From Thermoanaerobaculia bacterium (GTDB taxonomy: Bacteria; Acidobacteriota; Thermoanaerobaculia; Multivoradales; JAHEKO01), in assembly GCA_945787635.1 (NCBI GenBank), contig CALZIK010000033.1, positions 20,440 to 84,439 on the forward strand: DNA of 64,000 nt, written 5' to 3'. A program made the translations under genes and the position numbers. Of this stretch, positions 29,874 to 38,892 are shown piece after piece (positions within the stretch are counted from its first letter, which is position 1; each line of letters starts with the position of its first letter). The notes beneath the pieces were generated by a model. The model searched no databases, was not told where the DNA came from, and worked only from the letters and a program-made list of their open reading frames with translations.

Positions 29874-30833
29874 ATGCTTCGACGAATAACCCAGATCATC
29901 GCCTGGATCGGGCTGTCGATGGCCGCGCCGACGTTAGCGACCGGTGGTGAATCACTGCGCCCCGTGGCGTTGGTTGAGCTCGAGATCGATGCTCCGGTGG
30001 AGCTCGAGCGGTACGCGGCCCGGCTGGCGGATTGGCAATCCGAGCGGCTGCTCGGCTTCGCCCGCCTGCTAGGGCTCGAGCCCGAGCAGGCGGGATTCCC
30101 GATTCCGGTTCGGGTGGTGCTGGCGCCTGAAAGCGTGGCTGTGGAGCTTGAAGCTCCGCGGTGGGTGGCCGGCTACGCGCGCGGCGACTCAGGCGTCGTG
30201 GTGCTTTTTCCCTCCCGAGTGCCGGTGTATCCCGACCGCTCGCTGGAGGAGCTTCTGGGACACGAGATCGCCCACGTACTGCTCTTCAAGGCCTCCGCCG
30301 GCCGGAGCCTGCCGCGCTGGTTCCACGAGGGGCTGTCGATGCTGGCGGAGGAGGCCTGGGGCATCGAAGACCGGTCCCGGGTCGCTCTGGCCCTGCTACG
30401 CCACGGACGCTCGAGCTTGGCGGAACTCGACGAGCGCTTCGGCGATCCGAGCCAGGTGTCGCGGTCCTATGCCCTGGCCGGCGCCTTTGTTCGAGATCTC
30501 GTTCGTCGCGAGGGCCGCGACCTGCCGGCCAGGCTTCTCGAGCGAGTCCGCGGCGGCGAGCCCTTCGACGCGGCCTTCGCGAACGTTACCGGCAAAACCT
30601 TGCGGGAATCCGAGGACTCATTCTGGCGGCGCTTCACGTTCTGGTACCGCTGGCTCCCGTTTCTGACCAGCTCGACCACCCTTTGGATGGCGATCGTGCT
30701 CCTGGCGCTGGTGGCCATTCGCCGGCGCCGCCAGCGGGACCGGCTGCTCGAGGAGAAGTGGAAGCTCGAGGAAGCCTGGAATGAGGAGAGGCTCAGTCAG
30801 ACGGAAGACGCTCCGCTCGGTCCGGTCAACTGA
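29874..30833 (+). CDS. membrane-anchored gluzincin metallopeptidase (peptidase MA-like)
   Basis: A 319-residue exported protein with signal peptide (IIAWIGLSMAAPTLA) and a C-terminal membrane helix (TSSTTLWMAIVLLALVAI) followed by a basic tail, so the catalytic domain faces the periplasm. The zinc site is visible: HEIAH (130-134) and the third ligand Glu152 in RWFHEGLSMLAEE, spaced as in peptidase MA family gluzincins. No propeptide or substrate domain is seen. Its 3' end converges on the msrA gene with 18 bases between. Substrate unknown. Confidence 0.85.
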   Translation: MLRRITQIIAWIGLSMAAPTLATGGESLRPVALVELEIDAPVELERYAARLADWQSERLLGFARLLGLEPEQAGFPIPVRVVLAPESVAVELEAPRWVAGYARGDSGVVVLFPSRVPVYPDRSLEELLGHEIAHVLLFKASAGRSLPRWFHEGLSMLAEEAWGIEDRSRVALALLRHGRSSLAELDERFGDPSQVSRSYALAGAFVRDLVRREGRDLPARLLERVRGGEPFDAAFANVTGKTLRESEDSFWRRFTFWYRWLPFLTSSTTLWMAIVLLALVAIRRRRQRDRLLEEKWKLEEAWNEERLSQTEDAPLGPVN

Positions 30834-30851
30834 GCCCGGACTCGGAAGAGG

Positions 30852-31517
30852 CTATCGCTCTCCCCAGATCCTCTCGAGGGTGCGATCGCGGCCGCAGCCG
30901 GTCCGGTAGCGCTTGTAGTGCACCGGATTCTTCTTGTAGAAATCCTGGTGATACTCCTCGGCCGGCCAGAAATCCTCTGCCGCGACGATCTCGGTCACGA
31001 TCGGACCCTTCAGAATTCCGGATTCTTCGATCATTTTCTTGGATTCTCGGGCCAACCGACCTTCGTCCTCGCCCCGGTAGTAGATCGCGGTTCGGTACTG
31101 TGAGCCTTTGTCGCAAAACTGCGCGTTCTCGGTGAGCGGATCGATGTTGCGCCAGAAGACCTCGAGCAACTCGGCGTAGGTGATCGTCTTCGGGTCGTAG
31201 AGCACCTCCACCGCCTCGGCGTGTCCGGTTCGGCCGTAGGAAACATCCTCGTAGCTCGGGTTCCTTTCCGGCCCGCCGGTATAGCCCGAGGTCGTCGAAA
31301 CCACCCCGTCGAGCTCGTCGAAAGGGGGCTCCATGCACCAGAAGCACCCGCCGGCGAAGGTCGCCCTGGCCAATCCGGACTCCTCTGCCGGTGGGGCGGT
31401 GGCCGGTCGCAGCTCCTCAGGATCGGCCTTGGCGCCGGCGCAGGCCGAGGTCATGGCGGCTGCCAGAGCCATGAAGACCGTTACGGTTGTACCGGCCCTG
31501 GGGCTTCGGCGGGTCAC
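30852..31517 (-). CDS. msrA: peptide methionine-S-sulfoxide reductase, exported
   Basis: A 221-residue MsrA with a full reductase domain: catalytic Cys58 in FAGGCFWCMEPPF, then GYTGG, SYGRTGHAEAVEV and the conserved late YHQDFYKKNP. The resolving Cys region (YRTGCGRDRT) is present near the end. It has an N-terminal signal with a lipobox-like AMTSAC (Cys26), so it is predicted to be a lipoprotein or secreted, repairing envelope proteins. It starts with GTG overlapping the stop of the DUF1579-like gene by four bases (31514-31517). Last gene of a three-gene operon. Confidence 0.93.
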   Translation of the reverse strand: MTRRSPRAGTTVTVFMALAAAMTSACAGAKADPEELRPATAPPAEESGLARATFAGGCFWCMEPPFDELDGVVSTTSGYTGGPERNPSYEDVSYGRTGHAEAVEVLYDPKTITYAELLEVFWRNIDPLTENAQFCDKGSQYRTAIYYRGEDEGRLARESKKMIEESGILKGPIVTEIVAAEDFWPAEEYHQDFYKKNPVHYKRYRTGCGRDRTLERIWGER

Positions 31518-32734
31518 TGGGAAGTGCCTACCGCCTCGGCGGGCTTGCGTTGGTAGGAGAGCTTCTGCATCACGGCCCAGTTCTCTCCGCCGTCGGTCGA
31601 GTTCTCGCGCTCCATCTTGAATGAGTCTACCCCGAGGTCGAAGAGCTTCATGCGTTCGTAGATCGTCATGCCGAACATCAGCGCCGGCGTGTCGGTCGTA
31701 ACGTCGTCGAGAACCAACGCCCCCTCTTCGTTCCAGCTACCGGTGAGAATATCCATGACTCCGCTGCCTGAATGGATGAGAGTCGCCACATAGTGTTCGC
31801 GGAAATGGTCGTAAGACAGTGTCCGCAGAGCGCTCGTGCCGTCCGGAGTGCTCCAACTCTCTTCGAACATGGCGCCGCGAAAGTGGTTTTCAATGGTGGA
31901 TTCCTGCTCCCGTTCGGTGAACTCTGCCCGGGGGCTCTGGCGAGCTTCGACCGCGATCTGCCACTCTCCGGCCAGGTTCTGTAGTTTCTCCATGCCGAAC
32001 GGCGGCGGCATCGAGAACATGGCTTCGTCGACCTCGACGTTGGCCTCGATTGTGTGGGCATCGACGACCCGATGGCGGGTGTACCACTGGGTCTCGACAT
32101 AGTGCGGAATCATGACGCCCGCGACTTCGGCGAAGTTGTCGAAGTAGGTGCGCTGGGTCATAGGGCGGCCAAAATCGGAGCCGGGGGAGTCACGCGCCAC
32201 CTCCAGATAGCTGGCGGGATCGAGGTACCAGGTCTCTTTGGAGCCGTCGGCGCGCTCGAGCTCGATCGCAAGGACGGCCTGTCCGTCGAGCTCCAGTGAG
32301 TCGAGAAGCGTTGCCTTGTGGCCGAGCGCGTCGATGTCGAAGAAGGGGGTGGCGAAGTCGCGGTCGCGCTCGGTTACCGCGAGGTCGGCGCCAGCGATCT
32401 TATCGGCGCCCTTTTTGAAGAAACGGTTGTCCCACCACGCCGTCTCGCCTTCGGCTCCGATCACCACCAGCTGATCGCCCCACATGTGATCCATGTGGTA
32501 CCGGCGGTCGCGGGTCTTGACCATGGTGAAGGGATTCACCTTGCTGAACGCGGTGAACTCGCCGGTCAGCCTGAGGTTGCCGATGGCGTTCCACGCCTCA
32601 CGACCTCCCTTGGCTTCGATGTGCCGAGCGATGGCTTCCTCGACGGTCGGCTGGTGCTGGTCGGCGGCTGCCGGCGCAACCGCCAAGGCGAGCAGAATCG
32701 CCGCGCCGGTTTGTAACATAGCGGACTGCCTCAT
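31514..32734 (-). CDS. exported protein, outer-membrane-lipoprotein-like N-part with DUF1579-like C-part
   Basis: A 406-residue exported protein (signal AILLALAVAPAAA). The N-terminal part (about 30-240) resembles LolA/LolB-like 'outer membrane lipoprotein-sorting' folds common in acidobacteria (EAIARHIEAKGGREAWNAIG). The C-terminal part (about 260-400) looks like DUF1579: AGEWQIAVEARQS, TSALRTLSYDHFREHYVATL, YERMKLFDLGVDSFKMER. Function unknown. ATG 32734 overlaps the propeller gene's stop by four bases, and its own stop overlaps the msrA start, so all three are translationally coupled. Confidence 0.78.
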   Translation of the reverse strand: MRQSAMLQTGAAILLALAVAPAAADQHQPTVEEAIARHIEAKGGREAWNAIGNLRLTGEFTAFSKVNPFTMVKTRDRRYHMDHMWGDQLVVIGAEGETAWWDNRFFKKGADKIAGADLAVTERDRDFATPFFDIDALGHKATLLDSLELDGQAVLAIELERADGSKETWYLDPASYLEVARDSPGSDFGRPMTQRTYFDNFAEVAGVMIPHYVETQWYTRHRVVDAHTIEANVEVDEAMFSMPPPFGMEKLQNLAGEWQIAVEARQSPRAEFTEREQESTIENHFRGAMFEESWSTPDGTSALRTLSYDHFREHYVATLIHSGSGVMDILTGSWNEEGALVLDDVTTDTPALMFGMTIYERMKLFDLGVDSFKMERENSTDGGENWAVMQKLSYQRKPAEAVGTSQ

Positions 32735-34005
32735 CGAGCACCTCCCGAACGCAGGTCGTAGGCGACCATTTCCGTGTGGGATCTCAGAAAAAGGACACCG
32801 TTGGCCAGCGCGGGAGCGGTCCATGTCTTGCCGCTCAAAGCTTGCACACTGCCGCGTTCGGCGTAGCCCTCCGGTGTCGCGCCGACCTTCAGAAGCCTGC
32901 CGCGATCGGAGAGCACGTAGAGGTTGTCGTCCGCCAGGATCAGCGATCCCTTGCCCAGTCCCCTCTTGACCCAAGCGGTTTCACCGGTCTCGGCCGACAC
33001 CGCCTTGAAGGTGGCGTTGTCGAACCCGTAGAGGTAGCCGTCATGAACCACCGAGCTGGAGAAATGATTGCGGAGATTCGGCACTTGCCAGATCTGCGAC
33101 ACGGTCGCTCCTTCAGTTCCCTCGTTGACCTCGATCAATTGGGCTCCAACGCCTTCGGCGCCCGAAGCGTAGATGCGATTCGAACCAACCAGCACCGGAA
33201 TGGCATGAGTCTCCCCGCGAGGCCAATCATGCGCCCAGATCTCACTACCGTCAGCGTCTATGCATCTCAGCTTGCCGCCTGCGACGTAGACGTAGCGCCG
33301 GCTGCCGTTCATGTCCACGGCGAGAGGCGAGTTGTAGCCCGGGCCACGAGCCTCGCCGGTCGTCCAGAGGACCTCACCGGTCGAGGCATCGAGTGCCGCG
33401 TAGGACTTGCCTTCCGGGCCGCCTCCTTCGACAATGACTTTGCCACCGTCGACCAGCGCCGATGTCGAAAAGCCCCAACTTGGCAGCGAACTTCCGAAGG
33501 TCTCCTGCAGGTTCAAACCCCAGTGCTTGCTTCCGGTCTTGGCGTTCAACGCCGCCAGATCGCCGCGCGATCCGAGCACGAATAGCGAGTCGCCGACCAC
33601 GGTAGGCGTTGATCGCGGACCGTTGCCGAATTCGGTGTCCAGGTTTTCGCCGATCGGCGACCGCCAGATCTCGGCACCGGTGGCCGCGTCGAAAGCGGCG
33701 GCGAATTCGATCCGCTTGTCGCTCGCGGGGTCTTTACCTTCGGCTTCCGGTCCGGCGTACATCGTATAGACGCGTTCGCCGACGACCGAGGCCGCTGAAT
33801 AGCCCTCGCCGATCGGGATCCTCCAGAGTTCGGGCGGACCGGAGTCGGGCCACTCCGCAATCAATCCGTCTTCGCTCGAGACCCCGTCACGGTCCACGCC
33901 GCGAAACTGCGGCCAGTCTTCCGCGTGGGAGCCCGGGGAAAGAAACAATATGGCCAGGGTCGCGGCGAGTGGGCTGATAAACGCCCGTATGGTCAAGCTC
34001 CGCAT
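32731..34005 (-). CDS. exported PQQ-like beta-propeller protein
   Basis: A 424-residue exported beta-propeller (signal SPLAATLAILFLSPGSHA) beginning with the typical EDWPQFRGVDRDGVS. Repeats end in aromatic-containing blades: FDAATGAEIWRSP, LNAKTGSKHWGLN, LDASTGEVLWTTG, VSAETGETAWVKRG. There is no dehydrogenase domain or haem motif, so an enzymatic PQQ role is unlikely; a scaffold or binding role is expected. ATG 34005 is preceded by GAGGAGGA six bases upstream; the frame is open further but unsupported. First gene of the propeller/DUF1579/msrA operon. Confidence 0.88.
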   Translation of the reverse strand: MRSLTIRAFISPLAATLAILFLSPGSHAEDWPQFRGVDRDGVSSEDGLIAEWPDSGPPELWRIPIGEGYSAASVVGERVYTMYAGPEAEGKDPASDKRIEFAAAFDAATGAEIWRSPIGENLDTEFGNGPRSTPTVVGDSLFVLGSRGDLAALNAKTGSKHWGLNLQETFGSSLPSWGFSTSALVDGGKVIVEGGGPEGKSYAALDASTGEVLWTTGEARGPGYNSPLAVDMNGSRRYVYVAGGKLRCIDADGSEIWAHDWPRGETHAIPVLVGSNRIYASGAEGVGAQLIEVNEGTEGATVSQIWQVPNLRNHFSSSVVHDGYLYGFDNATFKAVSAETGETAWVKRGLGKGSLILADDNLYVLSDRGRLLKVGATPEGYAERGSVQALSGKTWTAPALANGVLFLRSHTEMVAYDLRSGGAR

Positions 34006-34143
34006 TCTTTGTCCTCCTCGATCATGTTTCTGATATCGATGGATACGCAGGGGCGCATCCCGGGTTTTTGGAGCGAACCGCGAACCGGTGCGGTCACATT
34101 CGCGACCGTCCTTGGTCGCGGGCCGGAAGAAGAGCGATTCAGC

Positions 34144-34344
34144 CGGCGGCGCTGGCTCGCACGGGCTGCCGGGCGCGGCCGCCAAGCCAGGCACCGGCAC
34201 CCCCGATCAGCGCAATCACCCAGTTGTACCAGGCGGGTTGCCGGGCGTGCGAGCCAGCCTCGAGAAAACTCAGATGATGCCCGCCAGGTCTACGACCACC
34301 ATGACGATGTAACCGGCGACGGCGGCCAGGATGTTTCTCAACAC
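34144..34344 (-). pseudogene. possible frameshifted small membrane protein
   Basis: Two open pieces read as one small hydrophobic protein if joined. From GTG 34344: VLRNILAAVAGYIVMVVVDL, then a TGA near 34270. In another frame from that point: FLEAGSHARQPAWYNWVIAL, then IGGAGAWLGGRARQP, ending about 34144. The first piece resembles the start of common small bacterial membrane proteins. Neither piece alone has a ribosome-binding site I trust. Could equally be non-coding spacer between the RRM and propeller genes. Confidence 0.22.
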
Positions 34345-34372
34345 GGCTGGTTGTGGCTTCCGCCCGATTGCT

Positions 34373-34618
34373 TTAGCGGCGTGGCCGGGCCTCGTTGACG
34401 TTGAGTTTGCGGCCGCCCATGTCGGTCTGGTCGAGCGCCGAGATCGCCTCTTCGGCGCCGCTTTCCATTTCCACGAAGCCGAAACCGCGAGGGCGCCCGG
34501 TTTCACGGTCGCTGATCAGATTGACCGAGGTGACCTCGCCGAACTCCGCGAACATCGTTCGCAGTTCGTCCTCGCTGGCGCTAAAGGGAAGATTGCCTAC
34601 ATAGATCCTCTTCGACAT
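34373..34618 (-). CDS. RRM-domain RNA-binding protein
   Basis: An 81-residue single RNA-recognition-motif protein of the kind found in cyanobacteria and many other bacteria. RNP2 is IYVGNLPF near the start, and RNP1 is RGFGFVEM at about 44-51; the ending GRKLNVNEARPRR is the usual basic tail. It is likely to bind RNA, possibly as a cold or stress-responsive chaperone. A clear AGGAG lies upstream of ATG 34618, and a long gene-poor stretch (34619-35170) lies before it, leaving room for a regulated leader. Confidence 0.93.
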   Translation of the reverse strand: MSKRIYVGNLPFSASEDELRTMFAEFGEVTSVNLISDRETGRPRGFGFVEMESGAEEAISALDQTDMGGRKLNVNEARPRR

Positions 34619-35170
34619 GTCTCGGTTCTCCTAACTCGGCTTGTGACTGGAAAAGACTGTGGTGGGTCTTGGGCTGATCAACGGAGTCTACCGGAAATTC
34701 GCTCGACGGGTCAGCTTTCGCTGCAGCTGAAGCTCTAGCTAGCGCGCGAGCCGGCAAGAGCGCGAAGGACGGGGCCGTTACCGACATCCAACATGAGGAG
34801 GCCGACGGCCGAGTTCCTCCGTATTGTCTTTGTAGGGAGGGCACGCTTCGTTTCCGGCAAGGGTTTTGCTTGATAGAGACGCCGGAGTCGGCGGCCGCCC
34901 CTTTTGGACTAGGAATGGAGAGGTGAGAACTTGCTAGAGGTTTTTAGAGATCGACGCCCGCTCTCCCAGATTGGTGGACTCCGCGCGTACTTGCGCCAGA
35001 TCGCGTGGTCGTTGTGGTGGCGCTTGGAGCTGAGGCGTCGGAGTCGAGAGAAGACGCTGAACGCCTGAGCCTCGGTGTCTCCTGCGGGAGGCTCCCGGCG
35101 ACACCCGAACGGGACGCCTACCCGAGGGTCGCTTGAGAGCATCGGTCGTCGGGTGAAGGACTTCTCACGG
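34619..35170. other. 552-bp gene-poor region
   Basis: No recognisable gene, apart from the short open frame listed at 34931-35068. It should contain the promoter and leader of the RRM gene. A GC-rich imperfect hairpin (GGTGTC at 35074-35079 with GACACC at 35100-35105, and an inner GGGAG/CTCCC) lies near its right end without a T-run. I see no tRNA, known small-RNA signature or transposon end. Confidence 0.5.
34931..35068 (+). CDS. possible 45-residue basic, Trp-rich small ORF
   Basis: From TTG 34931 a 45-codon frame reads LLEVFRDRRPLSQIGGLRAY, then LRQIAWSLWWRLELRRRS and a short end. GGAGAGGTGA lies just upstream as a potential ribosome-binding site. The composition (Arg-rich amphipathic helix with three Trp) is unlike the random antisense frames around it, but there is no homology I recognise. 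It could be the degraded end of a larger gene, a small membrane-active protein, or chance. Confidence 0.25.
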   Translation: MLEVFRDRRPLSQIGGLRAYLRQIAWSLWWRLELRRRSREKTLNA

Positions 35171-36403
35171 CTAGCCGACTTCTAGAGTCGCCTTGCGGCC
35201 GTCGAGGTTGCGGACCTTGACGCGGGCTCCGGGTTCAACGAACAAGCGCCGCTCGAAACCGCTGCGGACTCTTTCCCCCAGAAGCGCCGCTCGGGGCCGC
35301 ACCCGAACGCGGGCGAGGGCGTCCACGTCGGCCAGCCGGAGGGTCACCTTGGACGGGCTTCGACGTCGGATACTCAGGCGTGGTCCCTCGTAGACCGGAA
35401 CCCCGGGGAACAGGACCGTGCCGATCTCTTCGAGATGAGCAAAGCGGTAGTGCCCGATTCGCACGCCTCCGAACTCCGGTCCGTTGCGAGCCGTGGGAAG
35501 GCACGTCGTGCCCTCGGCCCAGCCGTTGGCGGTACCGAGGACCACGACATCCGATAGAGCGCTGCGACGGAGAGCTCTGAGGGTGGCTCGCAACTCGTCT
35601 CGACTCTGGGCCAGGAGCCGCACCGGGGCCTGCCCATCCGAGCCCAGAGCCAGCTGGAAGTCGGTGTCGTCGTACTGGAGGGAAGCCGCCGGGTAGAAAT
35701 CGAAACCACGACTCGCCCAGTATCCGAACTCGCGTTCGAGCTCGGGCAGTAGCTCGGCCATCTCGCGGCGGTCGCCGGGCTTGACGATGCCGGGAACGGC
35801 GGAGACGAAGCCCGTGACTCCGCGCATGTGAGGGGGCTCTTTGCGTCCTCCGAGGACGTCTCCGAGAACATACAGGCCGCGATCGTCGGCCTCGGCGAAG
35901 GCGCTCTCGGCGTTGACGATGCCGCCATGCACCGCCCAGACGTAGAGCACGGGTCGGCCCGCCAGCTGCCAGTACTTCGGTCGGCGGAAGTAGCGCTCCA
36001 GGTAATCCAGGTCGGAGCGCCACATCGCGAGGAGCTCGGGGCTGGAAAAGTCGAACGGGATCGCCTGGCCCAGACCCCGCTGTTTCACGGCCAGCACCGG
36101 GTCGTAGAAGACGCACCACTTCGCCCGTCTGCCGTGCCGTTCGAAGAGGGCAAGCCACGGGCCGAGGTTGCGGTCGATCTCGTCGCCGGGGCGGATCCAT
36201 TCCTGGCTCACGACCAGCCCTGTGCCGCCGCGCCCCGTGTACCGCAGCAACCATTGAAGCTCCTGGCTCTTGGCGGTTGCGTCGGAGCTGCCGGTGCGGC
36301 CTAGAAGTGGCTCTACCGGGATCATGGGCCGGCCGTTCAGCACGTAGTTGGCGTAGCCCGGCGGTCCCGAGAACCACAGATTGTCCTGGACGACGACACG
36401 CAT
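35171..36403 (-). CDS. possible TIM-barrel glycan-processing protein (GH99/WbsX-like)
   Basis: A 410-residue protein with no secretion signal. The middle shows segments typical of GH99/GH71-like and WbsX-type TIM barrels: FYDPVLAVKQRG, YFRRPKYWQLAGRPVLYVWA and a late NGWAEGTTCLPT (an Asn/Trp/Glu stretch near a strand end), then GHYRFAHLEEI. The last 90 residues look like a beta-sandwich (RLSIRRRSPSKVTLRLADVD). No catalytic assignment is possible by eye. ATG 36403 follows GAGGAG closely; ATG 36430 is an alternative. Divergent from the hydrolase gene at 36466. Confidence 0.55.
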   Translation of the reverse strand: MRVVVQDNLWFSGPPGYANYVLNGRPMIPVEPLLGRTGSSDATAKSQELQWLLRYTGRGGTGLVVSQEWIRPGDEIDRNLGPWLALFERHGRRAKWCVFYDPVLAVKQRGLGQAIPFDFSSPELLAMWRSDLDYLERYFRRPKYWQLAGRPVLYVWAVHGGIVNAESAFAEADDRGLYVLGDVLGGRKEPPHMRGVTGFVSAVPGIVKPGDRREMAELLPELEREFGYWASRGFDFYPAASLQYDDTDFQLALGSDGQAPVRLLAQSRDELRATLRALRRSALSDVVVLGTANGWAEGTTCLPTARNGPEFGGVRIGHYRFAHLEEIGTVLFPGVPVYEGPRLSIRRRSPSKVTLRLADVDALARVRVRPRAALLGERVRSGFERRLFVEPGARVKVRNLDGRKATLEVG

Positions 36404-36465
36404 GGACTCCTCGATAATAGCGGGTGCCATCGGTCAGCCACGCTGCGCTAGGCTCGGCTCGACTC

Positions 36466-37311
36466 ATGGCTCGCCGCATCCCCGTTTTCGCGCTGGCTCT
36501 GCTGGTTGCCGCCGGACTGACCGTCATGCTTTTTCGAAGCTTTACCGACAGCATGCTGTTCTACCCCGAGCGAGGCCAGTGGAGAACGCCGGCCGACGTG
36601 GGTTTGCCGTTCGAAGAAGCCTGGCTCGATGCGGCCGGAACGCGGATCCAAGCCTGGTGGGTGGCGGGTGAGTCGAGCGGCCCGGTGATCGTCATGTTCC
36701 ACGGCAATGGCGGCACGATCGCCGACCGGCTCGAAAATGTCGCCGAGATTGTCGATAGGTTCGACGCCAGCGTGTTGCAGGTCGAATATCCGGGGTACGG
36801 AGATTCGGGCGGAAGACCGTCGGAGGAATCGCTGTTCGCCGCGGGCGAGGCCGGTGTGCGGGAAGGAAGGCGCCGGGCCCGTGAACGACCGTTGGTGGTT
36901 TTCGGGCGGTCGCTCGGCGGAGCCGTGGCACTCGAAGCCGCGGCACGTGTGCCGGTGGACGGCATCGTCATCGAGTCCAGCTTTACGACTCTCGCCGATA
37001 TGGCGGCGTCCACCGGAATCCCCCTGGCTCGGTATCTGGCCGCCTACGACTTCGCCTCGATCGCCACGATCCGCAGTCTCGAGGCACCGCTACTGGTCGT
37101 GCATGGAGACCGCGACGAGGTGGTTCCGCTCGCAATGGGGAAGCGGTTGTCCGATGCAGCAGTGTCCGCGAGGGTCAAACACTTCCATGTCGTCTCCGGC
37201 GGCTCGCACAACGACACCTGGCGGGTCGGTGGGGAGGACTACTGGCGCGCGTGGCGAGATCTGCTTGCCGCCTCGACCGAATCGGCCGGGGCCGGCGCCA
37301 GCAAACCTTGA
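36466..37311 (+). CDS. alpha/beta hydrolase, membrane-anchored
   Basis: A 281-residue alpha/beta hydrolase of the BEM46/YfhR-like group. An N-terminal membrane anchor (VFALALLVAAGLTVMLF) is followed by VIVMFHGNGGTIADR (oxyanion region), nucleophile Ser in VFGRSLGGAVALE, Asp in VVHGDRDEVVPL and His in SGGSHNDTW, a complete triad. Substrate unknown; probably an esterase facing the periplasm. ATG 36466 puts the hydrophobic anchor at the N-terminus. Its 3' end converges on the sulfatase gene. Confidence 0.9.
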   Translation: MARRIPVFALALLVAAGLTVMLFRSFTDSMLFYPERGQWRTPADVGLPFEEAWLDAAGTRIQAWWVAGESSGPVIVMFHGNGGTIADRLENVAEIVDRFDASVLQVEYPGYGDSGGRPSEESLFAAGEAGVREGRRRARERPLVVFGRSLGGAVALEAAARVPVDGIVIESSFTTLADMAASTGIPLARYLAAYDFASIATIRSLEAPLLVVHGDRDEVVPLAMGKRLSDAAVSARVKHFHVVSGGSHNDTWRVGGEDYWRAWRDLLAASTESAGAGASKP

Positions 37312-37326
37312 GGCGAACGAGCCGGG

Positions 37327-38808
37327 CTACTGGAGATAGCCGAGGGCCTTGAGCTGCTCGCGGGTGACTTCGTCCATCTCCCGGGGTTCGGCGTTGGTGC
37401 CCTCGTCCACCTGGACCTCGAAAGGCGCTTCGTCCCACCACGCGCGCAGCACATTGCGCAGCCGGCGGAACTCGGCCGGAAACGACTCGGCGACGTTCTC
37501 GAGCTCGTCCGGGTCGTTTTCGAGGTCGTACAGGATCCACGGCACATCCGGACCGCCGATCCAACGTTGATCGGCCGGAACGGTGGCGTTGGTGAGCTTG
37601 AATCGGCGATCTCGAACGATCTTGAGCCACTGTCGATTCTCGCCGTAGCCTGCCTCGGTAAACGCGTACTTCGGTTCTTCGGTCGGTGCGTCCCCGGGCG
37701 GCCATAGACGTGGCGACAGCGACCGGCCCTGCATCCACCGGCCATCGTCGAGATCGACTCCCGCCGCTTCGAGGAGCGTCGGCGCGAGGTCGATGAGCTC
37801 GACCGGCTCCGAGTCGACGCCGGGCGGAACGACGCCCGGAAAGTGCACGATAAACGGTACCCGCACGCAGGTCTGAAAGCCGAAACGCCCGTGGTCGAAA
37901 TAGTAATAGTGCTCGCCCAGGGATTCCCCGTGGTCTGACGTGAAGACGGTGAGTGTGTTGTCGAGCAGCCCATTGCCGTCCATCGCCTCGAGGAGCGAGC
38001 CGATCTGGTGATCCGTGTAGGCGATCTCGGCGTCATAGCGCGCGACATAGAAGGCGAGCTCATCGCGTCCGTCGAGAACCTGCGAGGCCCCGATGGCGGT
38101 CATCTGCTGACGGTCGCGGTCGGCTCGAATCGCGATTCTGGGCTCTGGTGTGAACCACTCGTCGTCTTGGAAGCGGTCACTCCAGGGCTCGGGTGGGGTG
38201 TAGGGGGCGTGTGGATCGAGGTAGTGGATCCAGAGGAAATAGGGCTTCGATCCGTCCAGTCCATCGATGATGGCGCGGGCCAGCTCGTTGACGGTCTCGG
38301 CGGTGGTCGAATCGCCGCCGGGTGTCGGCGGGGGAGACTTCCAACTTTCGAGATAGGTATCGAAGCCCTGGCCGAATCCGAACTCGCTGCCGACCGCGCC
38401 GTTAGACACCACGGCGTGCGTTTCGTAGCCGCGATCCTTGAGCTCCTCGGCAAGCATGCGGAACTTCTCGGGCATCGGGATGCCGACCTTGCGCACGATG
38501 CCGTTGTCTTTCGGGTAGGTCGCGGTGAACATCGAGGCGAACGACGGACCGGTCTTCGGCCACTGGACCGAGGGGTTCTCGAATCGCAGTCCTTCCGCAG
38601 CGAGCCGGTCGACCACCGGCGACGTCACGCGTGGATAGCCGTAGCTCGACAGGTGATCGGCCCGTAGGGTGTCTACGGTAATCAGGAGAATGTTGGGGCG
38701 CTCGGGAAACGGCGACCGCGAGCACGCGATCAGGCCGAGTAGGAGGACAGTGAGCGGCGCGAGCCGCCATCGAGGAAGCATGGGCATGAAACCTGGGGGA
38801 TGAGTCAA
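37327..38808 (-). CDS. sulfatase-superfamily lipoprotein lacking the formylglycine motif
   Basis: A 493-residue alkaline phosphatase/sulfatase superfamily protein with a lipoprotein signal (VLLLGLIAC). Metal sites are intact: ILLITVDTLRADHLSSYGYP and FTSDHGESLGEHYYYFDHG. The nucleophile region reads PKTGPSFASMFTATYP, where arylsulfatases have C/S-x-P-x-R; Thr86 replaces Cys and Phe90 replaces Arg. Such proteins cannot form formylglycine and may use Thr, as phosphoglycerol or phosphoethanolamine transferases do. Start could be Met8 or Met10 rather than 38808. Substrate unknown. Confidence 0.88.
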   Translation of the reverse strand: MTHPPGFMPMLPRWRLAPLTVLLLGLIACSRSPFPERPNILLITVDTLRADHLSSYGYPRVTSPVVDRLAAEGLRFENPSVQWPKTGPSFASMFTATYPKDNGIVRKVGIPMPEKFRMLAEELKDRGYETHAVVSNGAVGSEFGFGQGFDTYLESWKSPPPTPGGDSTTAETVNELARAIIDGLDGSKPYFLWIHYLDPHAPYTPPEPWSDRFQDDEWFTPEPRIAIRADRDRQQMTAIGASQVLDGRDELAFYVARYDAEIAYTDHQIGSLLEAMDGNGLLDNTLTVFTSDHGESLGEHYYYFDHGRFGFQTCVRVPFIVHFPGVVPPGVDSEPVELIDLAPTLLEAAGVDLDDGRWMQGRSLSPRLWPPGDAPTEEPKYAFTEAGYGENRQWLKIVRDRRFKLTNATVPADQRWIGGPDVPWILYDLENDPDELENVAESFPAEFRRLRNVLRAWWDEAPFEVQVDEGTNAEPREMDEVTREQLKALGYLQ

Positions 38809-38892
38809 TGAGAAATGCCGAGGAGCGTACGCGGGCCGGAGGACGGCGCCTCGCCGGCGGATCCTAGCAAGGTTCCCCCGCCGGACGGGACC

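Noticed and set aside
35074..35105. Hairpin as a 6S RNA or terminator.
   Set aside because: No consensus I trust and no T-run; recorded only as part of the gene-poor region.
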